Below are positions 1-5,348 of a stretch of 9,635 nucleotides of DNA, in pieces. Each line of letters begins with the position of its first letter. The stretch's first letter is position 1. The notes beneath the pieces are model-generated. The model was not told where the DNA came from, did not search any database, and worked only from the letters and a program-made list of their open reading frames with translations. A program made the translations under genes and the position numbers. Origin of the DNA: Planctomycetaceae bacterium. GTDB taxonomy: Bacteria; Planctomycetota; Planctomycetia; Pirellulales; Thermoguttaceae. The DNA is taken from the NCBI GenBank assembly GCA_031283515.1, contig JAITBS010000029.1, positions 1-9,635 of the forward strand, read 5' to 3'.

Positions 1-2
1 GG

Positions 3-482
3 GCGTTAGTTGACGATTATTTTTTCGGTAAAAGAGCCGGAATTCGTAAAGGTTTCGCAAAAGGTCTCGCAAAAGGTATTGAAAAAGGTCTCGCAAAAGG
101 TCTCGCAAAAGGTCTTGAAAAAGGGGAAACTGTCGGTCTTGAAAAAGGTCTTGCCAAAGGTCTCGCTGAAGGTCTTGCTGAAGGTCTCACCAAAGGGGAA
201 ACTGTCGGTCTTGAAAAAGGTCTCGCAAAAGGTCTCGCTGAAGGTCTCATCAAAGGGGAAACTGTCGGTCTTGAAAAAGGTCTTGCGAAAGGTATTACTA
301 AAGGTATTACCGAAGGTGAGATAAAAGCGGTATTAACCGTATTACAAGCAAGGTTTAAGAAATTTCCCAAACGGATTGAATCCGCTGTCCGTCATATTAA
401 AGATTCTGCTGTATTGGAGGCGTTGACCGCCCAAGCTGCAACCTGTAAAACGTTGGAAGAATTCGCTAAATCTCTGAATTAA
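3..482 (+). CDS. C-terminal part of an Rpn/PD-(D/E)XK-like putative transposase-nuclease (5' truncated by window edge)
   Basis: The frame is open from base 3 to TAA at 480-482 and gives 159 residues. The start lies upstream of the window, so no ATG-initiated ORF shows this frame. The product begins 'ALVDDYFFGKRA', then has 24 uninterrupted G-x-x-[K/E/V] tetrapeptides (such as GLAK, GLEK, GLAE, GETV). It ends in an ordinary-looking domain of about 50 residues, 'AVLTVLQARFKKFPKRIE...LEALTAQAATCKTLEEFAKSLN'. A charged Gly-rich helical linker followed by an 'LL..L..RF...P..I...I' tail is typical of the C-terminus of Rpn (recombination-promoting nuclease, YhgA-like/PD-(D/E)XK transposase) family proteins, which often carry such EG/KG repeats. 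The catalytic nuclease domain would lie off the left edge and cannot be checked. The family call is inference from this architecture; the reading frame itself is well supported by the non-repetitive tail. Confidence 0.62.
   Translation, partial: ALVDDYFFGKRAGIRKGFAKGLAKGIEKGLAKGLAKGLEKGETVGLEKGLAKGLAEGLAEGLTKGETVGLEKGLAKGLAEGLIKGETVGLEKGLAKGITKGITEGEIKAVLTVLQARFKKFPKRIESAVRHIKDSAVLEALTAQAATCKTLEEFAKSLN
39..326 (+). repeat. In-frame 12-bp coding repeat with nested 60/72-bp units
   Basis: There are 24 head-to-tail copies of a degenerate 12-bp unit of the type GGTCTYGCNRAA, each encoding G-x-x-[K/E/V]. A higher-order unit starts with 'ggggaaactgtcggtcttga' at 123, 195 and 255. The spacings of 72 and 60 bp are exact multiples of 12, so the copies differ by whole tetrapeptides. 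This fits slippage or unequal recombination that preserves the frame. The repeat keeps several shadow frames open on both strands. Confidence 0.9.
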
Positions 483-711
483 CAAATATTTAACATTTTA
501 TCTTGATATGATTATGTGATATTTTTACGAAAATTGTTGATGGGTGAAAACTTGGAAGGAAATGAAAGCAACATAAAATCTTTTGGTAACCATGATGATG
601 AACAATATTGACAACACGTAAATGAAAAGATTTTGAAAGTTCCTGATATAAAAAGTATTCCAACTTCAGGACAATGGACAATTGGAATAAACATTAACAG
701 TAACTACTATC
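483..711. other. Intergenic, no gene seen
   Basis: This AT-rich spacer lies between the truncated Rpn-like gene and scpA. A TTGACA hexamer at 608-613 matches a -35 box, but no good -10 box follows at 16-18 bp, so I do not call a promoter. A 23-codon ATG frame at 540-611 has no ribosome binding site and no recognisable product. No terminator hairpin is evident after 482. Confidence 0.5.
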
Positions 712-1464
712 ATGTTCACCGCAAAACTTTCGATTTATCAGGGACCGATTGACTTGTTACTTTATTTGGTGCGTAAGGACGAGTTGGATATTCGGGATAT
801 TCCGATTACATTGATTTTAGAACAATATCTTGATTATATTGCGATATTGGAAGAGATTGATGTGAATATGGCGGGAGAATTTTTAGCAATAGCGAGTATG
901 TTAATTGAAATCAAGTCGTTTGAAGTGTTACCTGGTGAAGAGAGTGTTGAGGAAGAAATAGATGATCCGCGTAAGGAGCTTGTAGAGCAATTATTGGAGT
1001 ACAAAAAATTCTGTGATGCGGCGAATACGTTACAAGTTCGCAGTGAACGTTGGCAATTGCGGTTTCCACGTCTTGCCAATGACTTACCGCCGCGTCCTCG
1101 CAACATGGCGGAGGAACCGATTCGGGAAGTGGAATTGTGGGATATTGTCAGTGCTTTTGGTCGTATTCTTCGGGAAAATTCGCCGAAAGCGAAACATGAA
1201 ATTATCTACGATGAAACTCCAATCTCAACACACATGAAACGGATTTACCAACGGCTTAAAGTCGAAGAACGAATTGCGTTCCGTCAACTTTTCGTACCGG
1301 GTCAACACAAAACATCAATGGTTGGAGTTTTTCTTGCTTCGTTGGAGCTGGTTCGGCATGAATACGCGAATGTTTTTCAAGACGGCAATTTTGGTGAAAT
1401 AGAGTTGGCTTGTCGGCAAGGTACAAAATCACTCGATTTTGCCGCGCTGGATACTGTTATCTGA
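712..1464 (+). CDS. scpA: Segregation and condensation protein A (ScpA, kleisin)
   Basis: The product has 250 residues, the normal ScpA size. ScpA is the kleisin that, with ScpB, bridges the heads of the SMC dimer in the bacterial condensin complex that compacts and segregates the nucleoid. The N-terminal SMC-neck-binding helical domain shows the signature 'YQGPIDLLLYLVRKDELDI' (residues 9-27, family form FxGPLDLLLxLI) and 'AGEFLAIASMLIEIKS' ending in 'VLP' at 72-74. The acidic, variable middle (about 75-165) is followed by a C-terminal winged-helix domain from about 175 that would contact the SMC head. In-frame TAA at 688-690 limits upstream extension and makes ATG 712 the natural start, but no Shine-Dalgarno sequence precedes it. 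scpB, often the next gene, is absent; the next gene is on the opposite strand. Confidence 0.95.
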   Translation: MFTAKLSIYQGPIDLLLYLVRKDELDIRDIPITLILEQYLDYIAILEEIDVNMAGEFLAIASMLIEIKSFEVLPGEESVEEEIDDPRKELVEQLLEYKKFCDAANTLQVRSERWQLRFPRLANDLPPRPRNMAEEPIREVELWDIVSAFGRILRENSPKAKHEIIYDETPISTHMKRIYQRLKVEERIAFRQLFVPGQHKTSMVGVFLASLELVRHEYANVFQDGNFGEIELACRQGTKSLDFAALDTVI

Positions 1465-1541
1465 AAATAACTGTCCGAAAATAACTGTCCGAAAATAACT
1501 GCCTGAAAATAACTGCTTGAAAATAAACAGTCTGAAAATAA
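1463..1541. repeat. 14-bp tandem repeat abutting the scpA stop codon
   Basis: The core GAAAATAA starts at 1463, 1477, 1491, 1505, 1519 and 1534. The step is exactly 14 bp four times and then 15. The consensus unit is GAAAATAACTGYCY, with the last copies more diverged. The first copy overlaps the scpA TGA (1462-1464). The period is not a multiple of 3, so the array is not coding. The rest of the spacer to 1671, before the convergent oxidoreductase gene, holds only a weak inverted pair (ACACGG 1571-1576, CCGTGT 1605-1610, 28-nt loop) and no clear terminator. Confidence 0.9.
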
Positions 1542-1671
1542 AAAAATAAACGTTGCACAAACAGAACAGTACACGGCAACTGTTTTTGATACCCTAAACG
1601 ATTACCGTGTAAACGCAATTTATTTTCTTAAAAACGTTTTATTCTGACGTTGTTTGTTCGGACAATTTTGT

Positions 1672-3123
1672 TCAGACTGTTTCGGGAACAACATAAGGTT
1701 TCCGATAATCTCTTGCCAACAAAGTATCGGCGGTGGAGTTACCGATGAATTTTTCTTTAAGCGGATCGAAGGTTAATTTTTGTCCCAATATGAATTCTGG
1801 GTTAGTTAAATCCGGTAATGCGTCGGTTGTATTTTTTACAACATTGCCTAACGCTTTTTGAACAATCGGATCATCACCGAACGCGGACTTGATCACATTG
1901 AGCGAAGCGGTTTCGCCAAGCCGGTAGGAAATATTGCCAAGATGACAATGAGCGGCGGAAAGATGGGCTTCGAGAATATCTGCACGAAGTTGGTTGCGTT
2001 CACGATTTCGTACACATTGGACAAAATTTGTAAACACATTTCCTTCTGGTTTTTCGTACACGGCTTCGAGTTTTACTTTTTCTTTTGTGGAATCGTATGG
2101 GAAAAATTCCGAACCGCGGATCATTCCTTGATCGGTGTATAATTCGACATCGACAATAGGTTCCCAATTTGTTTTTGGTTTAACGAGTCCGCGTGTTTCA
2201 AAAAGTAATTTTACATTACCGTAATCGTAAAGACAAAGTTGTTGATTTGGGGTTTGTCCTTGATCTTTGAAATTTTTTTCCGGTTCATTGACATACCGTG
2301 CGCCGAAGGCGACAACATTTTTAGGCAAGGTTTGTTCGGTCATCCAGCGGCAGACATCTATTTCGTGAACGCCTTGGTTCCCGATATCACCGCAACCGGT
2401 ATCCCAGAACCAATGCCAGTTGTAATGAACTAAATTCCGGTGAAACGGTTGAAGTGGTGCAGGACCGAGCCACAGATCCCAATTGAGAGTTTCGGGTGGA
2501 GTTTCTTCGGGCTTGAAACCTATTGACCAACGCGGTTTGCAACAATAACCTTTGGCAATTTTCAGAGTTCCGTATTTACCACTTTTAAGAGCGGCGAGAT
2601 TGAGAAATCGTTGATTGGATGAACGTTGTTGCGTACCGTGTTGAACGATTCGTTTATATTTTTCTGTGGCTTCTACACATTTTCGTCCTTCAAAGATATT
2701 GTGAGAGCAAGGTTTTTCAACGTAAACATCTTTCCCTGCCTGACAAGCCCAAATGGTGAAGAGTGCATGGGTATGATTACAGGTTGCGATGGAGATGGCG
2801 TCGAGATTTTTGTCCTCCAGAGCTTTACGGACATCCTGTACACAAATTGGTTTATTACCGTAATCCCGTTCGACTTTAGCGGCGATAGGACCGTGTAATT
2901 TACTGTCAACATCAATCAGGAATGTTACTTCAGCATCTTTCATGGAGCCGAATTCTTTGATATGACTTTGTCCGCGTCCATTGATACCGACAACACCGAT
3001 ACGTAAACGTTCATTGGCACCAAGAACTTGACCGGACGATTGAGTTCCCGAAATCGTGAATGTCGAAGCCATTCCGAGAACTGCCATTGATTTTTTGACA
3101 AATGTTCTGCGAGTGAGTGTCAT
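1672..3123 (-). CDS. Tat-exported Gfo/Idh/MocA family oxidoreductase
   Basis: The product has 483 residues from ATG 3123. It starts with a twin-arginine signal, 'MTLTRRTFVKKS' plus a hydrophobic stretch to about residue 30, so it is probably exported folded with its nicotinamide cofactor, as glucose-fructose oxidoreductase is. The Rossmann fold shows 'RIGVVGINGRG' (about 41-51). 'VYVEKP' at 133-138 holds the family's catalytic lysine (K137). 'GDIGNQGVHEID' (245-256) carries the downstream active-site His (H253). The family catalyses NAD(P)-dependent oxidation or epimerisation of sugars and inositols; the substrate cannot be read from the sequence. The block pattern matches the large planctomycete secreted subgroup. 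A TTG at 3132 would add three residues, but ATG 3123 gives a standard Tat start. There is no Shine-Dalgarno sequence. It lies downstream of a sialate-acetylesterase-like gene on the same strand, but 480 bp and a separate promoter argue against a tight operon. Confidence 0.9.
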   Translation of the reverse strand: MTLTRRTFVKKSMAVLGMASTFTISGTQSSGQVLGANERLRIGVVGINGRGQSHIKEFGSMKDAEVTFLIDVDSKLHGPIAAKVERDYGNKPICVQDVRKALEDKNLDAISIATCNHTHALFTIWACQAGKDVYVEKPCSHNIFEGRKCVEATEKYKRIVQHGTQQRSSNQRFLNLAALKSGKYGTLKIAKGYCCKPRWSIGFKPEETPPETLNWDLWLGPAPLQPFHRNLVHYNWHWFWDTGCGDIGNQGVHEIDVCRWMTEQTLPKNVVAFGARYVNEPEKNFKDQGQTPNQQLCLYDYGNVKLLFETRGLVKPKTNWEPIVDVELYTDQGMIRGSEFFPYDSTKEKVKLEAVYEKPEGNVFTNFVQCVRNRERNQLRADILEAHLSAAHCHLGNISYRLGETASLNVIKSAFGDDPIVQKALGNVVKNTTDALPDLTNPEFILGQKLTFDPLKEKFIGNSTADTLLARDYRKPYVVPETV

Positions 3124-3198
3124 GATTGGCAATTTTTGTTAATGAGTTAAATTGTTTTCCAGTTTCGTTTTTTAGGAAAATGTTCCAAACACGCATCC

Positions 3199-3228
3199 AG
3201 TATAACATTATCCGCCGCAATATTACAA
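3199..3228 (-). promoter_or_regulatory. Candidate promoter of the Gfo/Idh/MocA gene
   Basis: On the minus strand, TTGTAA (3228-3223) is followed after 18 bp by TATACT (3204-3199), one base off TATAAT. This predicts transcription from about 3192 and a 5' leader of roughly 70 nt before ATG 3123. The -35 side lies inside one arm of an inverted repeat (3211-3264). Assigned from sequence alone. Confidence 0.4.
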
Positions 3229-3264
3229 GGCGATGTTATAAAAAATCGGTAATATTTCAGCGGA
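3211..3264. repeat. Imperfect inverted repeat at the oxidoreductase promoter
   Basis: The left arm tccgccgcaatattac (3211-3226) and right arm gtaatatttcagcgga (3249-3264) pair as TCCGC...AATATTAC with a 3-bp mismatched block, separated by 22 bp. The right arm is shared with the dispersed repeat. The arm overlaps the predicted -35 region, so it could be an operator or just a repeat end. Confidence 0.6.
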
Positions 3265-3472
3265 ATTTTTTTATAGATGATTTCCATTCAGGAATAGAAA
3301 AAAAATTCGTAATAGATCAGCGAAATTATTATTTTTACGCATTATTCTGTTCTTCTTTGTCCTGAAAGGGCAGAATATTAGTGGAGAGTTGATAGTGAAT
3401 AGTGGAGAGTTCGCAAGCGGAGTAATACCGTTTTGGTAATAATCCGCTTGCGACACTATTCATTATTCACGC
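3249..3472. repeat. Dispersed palindromic repeat, copy A
   Basis: Several blocks occur in the same order as in copy B. Block 1 (3249-3270) has 21 of 22 bases identical to 9144-9165. Block 2 is cctgaaagggcag (3361-3373). Block 3 is a 31-bp AGTTGATAGT-like stretch (3380-3410), 25 of 31 identical to 9201-9231. The core is a perfect 11-bp inverted repeat, tcgcaagcgga (3411-3421) with tccgcttgcga (3443-3453). It is flanked by a looser outer arm in which gtgaatagtg (3395-3404) faces cactattcat (3454-3463). A is longer than B because about 60 extra bases lie between blocks 1 and 2, including a degenerate second copy of block 1 near 3309. It contains no ORF of its own. On the minus strand the core hairpin could slow transcription leaving the esterase gene. 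Confidence 0.75.
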
Positions 3473-3603
3473 ATAACTATTAACGGCAAAAAACTCATTT
3501 CAACATAATTTTCCTAACCATTCACGATAAAAACTTAAAAAGTCGGCAACATTTTAATTATTTACGGGAATGGTTACGGGAATTTGATTACTGAGTATTG
3601 TAA
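3473..3603. other. Spacer downstream of the esterase gene
   Basis: This non-coding stretch lies between repeat copy A and the esterase stop codon. The 10-mer ttacgggaat occurs twice, 12 bp apart (3562-3571 and 3574-3583). No canonical terminator (GC stem plus T-run) is visible on the minus strand. Confidence 0.4.
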
Positions 3604-5037
3604 CTATCGATTATTAACAGTGAGACCTTGCCAATCATCGGTGCGGAAGGGATTCAGCGGTAAGTTGGCAGAGTTGTATAGCGTAACAACAGGATTGTCC
3701 GCCCAACCATAGCGCACCGCAATAGGATGCGTCACCTTAGGAGAATAAACAATTACCGTGTCTTTCTCAGTAATTTCCGCAACAGCCCAATGAAAGATTT
3801 TATCTTCTCCGGCAATTGCAAATCCGGCCGGCACCGCACCACGTGATATAAGTCCATCGTAAACAAAATCAAATTTGAGAATTGCTTTTCCGTTGTCGAA
3901 TGTTGCAGACTTGTAACGCGGACTTTCACACGGAATTTCTTTACCGTAATCATATTTCAACGTAAGAACTGCAAGACGATAACCAACATCTTGTTTATTT
4001 CGCGGATGAATATCTTTGGTTTCACCAATATCAATGATTACCGCTTCACCAGTATTTTTCAGTGATCGAGTCATACTTTGCGCCTCACGCAACTCTGCCC
4101 AATTACTTTGATCAGGATTATTTTTTGTTGCCATAAAATTGGCTAATTGAACCCAATAAAACGGGAAATCACCTTGTTTCCATTCATTGCGCCAGTTTTG
4201 GATCATTGTCGGGAATAAAGTACGATATTGATAGGCGCGACCGGCGTTGGTTTCGCCCTGATACCAGATGGCACCACGAATTCCGTAACCGAGAACGGGA
4301 CGAATCATACCGTTATAAAGATACCCAACCATTTGATTACCGCCGCCTTCCGGTTTTTCCTTTTCAAACACAACACGGCGTTCCGTAATCGGAGCAAATT
4401 CTGGAATTTTGGCAACAACTTCGGGATTGATCCATGTCTCGCAAGACGAACCTCCCCAAGAACAATGAATCAACCCAACCGGAACTTTCAAGTCCTGATG
4501 TAACTTACGCCCAAAGAAAAACGCAACCGCACTAAACCCCGGTACATTTTGTGGAGTACAAGGTTCCCATTTGCCATTGAAATCATCTTGCGGAGTTGTT
4601 TTACTGACATTGGGAACGGTAATCAAACGAAGATCAGGAAAATTAGCTTGTTTAATATCGTTACCTGAATTAGTCGAATTTTGAACATTCCATTGCATAT
4701 TGGATTGACCGGAAGCGAGCCAAACTTCACCAACCATCACATTTTCAAGAGTTAATTCGTTTTTTCCCTTAATGGTCAATGTGAAAGGACCGCCAACTTC
4801 CTGAGGATCGAGAACAACCGACCATTTACCATCGTTTCCGGTTTTGACCGTTTTGATTTGACCGTTGATGGTAACGGTAACTTCTTCACCGGCATCAGCC
4901 CAACCCCAAATAGGATTTGCCAACTTCTGTTGAAGAACCATATTGGAACCAATAATCGACGGCAATCGAATATCGGCTCGAACAGAAACAACAAAAAGGA
5001 ACAAAAAAACCGTAACACCAATAATTCGTTTCATCAT
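3604..5037 (-). CDS. Secreted sialate O-acetylesterase-like SGNH esterase
   Basis: The product has 477 residues, the usual size for the bacterial sialate O-acetylesterase family. Such enzymes remove O-acetyl groups from sialic acids or related acetylated glycans. A Sec signal peptide 'MMKRIIGVTVFLFLFVVSVRA' is followed by 'DIRLPSIIGSNMVLQQ', the family's conserved beta-strand entry. The nucleophile motif 'ASGQSNMQW' has Ser112. 'SWGGSSCETW' (193-202) and 'IWYQGETNAG' (257-266) are the next family blocks. 'DIHP' (342-345) supplies the Asp-His of the SGNH triad. ATG 5037 is chosen because AAAGGAG sits 6 nt upstream and the signal peptide begins there; an upstream in-frame ATG at 5079 would prepend a charged non-signal segment. 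The product is probably periplasmic or surface-associated. The following same-strand oxidoreductase suggests a glycan-processing neighbourhood. Substrate specificity (sialic acid versus acetylated plant glycan) is open. Confidence 0.92.
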   Translation of the reverse strand: MMKRIIGVTVFLFLFVVSVRADIRLPSIIGSNMVLQQKLANPIWGWADAGEEVTVTINGQIKTVKTGNDGKWSVVLDPQEVGGPFTLTIKGKNELTLENVMVGEVWLASGQSNMQWNVQNSTNSGNDIKQANFPDLRLITVPNVSKTTPQDDFNGKWEPCTPQNVPGFSAVAFFFGRKLHQDLKVPVGLIHCSWGGSSCETWINPEVVAKIPEFAPITERRVVFEKEKPEGGGNQMVGYLYNGMIRPVLGYGIRGAIWYQGETNAGRAYQYRTLFPTMIQNWRNEWKQGDFPFYWVQLANFMATKNNPDQSNWAELREAQSMTRSLKNTGEAVIIDIGETKDIHPRNKQDVGYRLAVLTLKYDYGKEIPCESPRYKSATFDNGKAILKFDFVYDGLISRGAVPAGFAIAGEDKIFHWAVAEITEKDTVIVYSPKVTHPIAVRYGWADNPVVTLYNSANLPLNPFRTDDWQGLTVNNR

Positions 5038-5043
5038 TGATTT

Positions 5044-5050
5044 CTCCTTT
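5044..5050 (-). promoter_or_regulatory. Shine-Dalgarno site of the esterase gene
   Basis: On the minus strand AAAGGAG lies 6 nt before ATG 5037. It is the only strong ribosome binding site I find in the window and decides the start over the upstream ATG at 5079. Confidence 0.75.
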
Positions 5051-5125
5051 GAACGAACGTGAAAGTAACCGAACAACATAATGTAACATCACATAACGTT
5101 GAACGCTTCAAAAAACAACCAAAGA

Positions 5126-5134
5126 ATTATAGCA
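5126..5134 (-). promoter_or_regulatory. Extended -10 promoter of the esterase gene
   Basis: The minus strand reads TGCTATAAT (5134-5126), a perfect TATAAT with an extended TGn motif. No good -35 hexamer is present at 17 bp, which is common for extended -10 promoters. Transcription would start near 5119, giving a leader of about 80 nt. Confidence 0.5.
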
Positions 5135-5190
5135 AAACACAAATCATCAGGAAATCACCGTAAAAAAATAATTGCCCCTTTTATTTTTTC

Positions 5191-5232
5191 GAGAATCACG
5201 AATCCGGTTTTTTTGAGAATCACAAATCCGGT
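5191..5232. repeat. Direct repeat in the divergent intergenic region
   Basis: gagaatcacgaatccggt (5191-5208) recurs with one change as gagaatcacaaatccggt (5215-5232). The spacing is 24 bp, just over two helical turns. The pair lies between the esterase promoter and the divergent lipoprotein promoter, a suitable place for a regulator site, but no regulator is known. Confidence 0.6.
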
Positions 5233-5243
5233 ATGGGAACCTC

Positions 5244-5271
5244 TTGTTATTATCAGTTAATATGATATTCT
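5244..5271 (+). promoter_or_regulatory. Candidate promoter of the lipoprotein gene
   Basis: TTGTTA (5244-5249) is followed after 16 bp by TATTCT (5266-5271), predicting a start near 5279 and a leader of about 70 nt before ATG 5349. An alternative, TATAAA at 5271-5276, is further off spacing. If right, it excludes the TTG at 5244 as a start codon. Confidence 0.3.
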
Positions 5272-5348
5272 ATAAAATTAAACTTGTTACCTTTTGTGGG
5301 GTAATAATAAATTTTTCTGTAATCAATTTCAATCAACCCAAAATTTCC

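Noticed and set aside
10..324. Plus-strand 104-aa Lys/Val/Ser-rich ORF
   Set aside because: It is a shadow frame of the 12-bp coding repeat. The neighbouring frame continues into a normal, non-repetitive domain to 482, whereas this one stops as the repeat ends.
17..370. Minus-strand 117-aa Arg/Pro-rich ORF
   Set aside because: It is an antisense shadow of the same 12-bp repeat; its 'RPFARPFSRP' pattern is only the complement of the G-x-x-K codons.
540..611. 23-codon ATG frame between the Rpn-like gene and scpA
   Set aside because: It is too short, has no ribosome binding site, and matches no family I know.
1463..1541. CRISPR-like array
   Set aside because: The 14-bp units are contiguous without unique spacers, and no cas gene is present.
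5038..5079. N-terminal extension of the esterase from ATG 5079
   Set aside because: The strong AAAGGAG site and the start of the signal peptide both point to ATG 5037.
5244..5348. N-terminal extension of the lipoprotein from TTG 5244
   Set aside because: It would place a poor 35-residue segment before an excellent lipoprotein signal peptide and overlaps the likely promoter.
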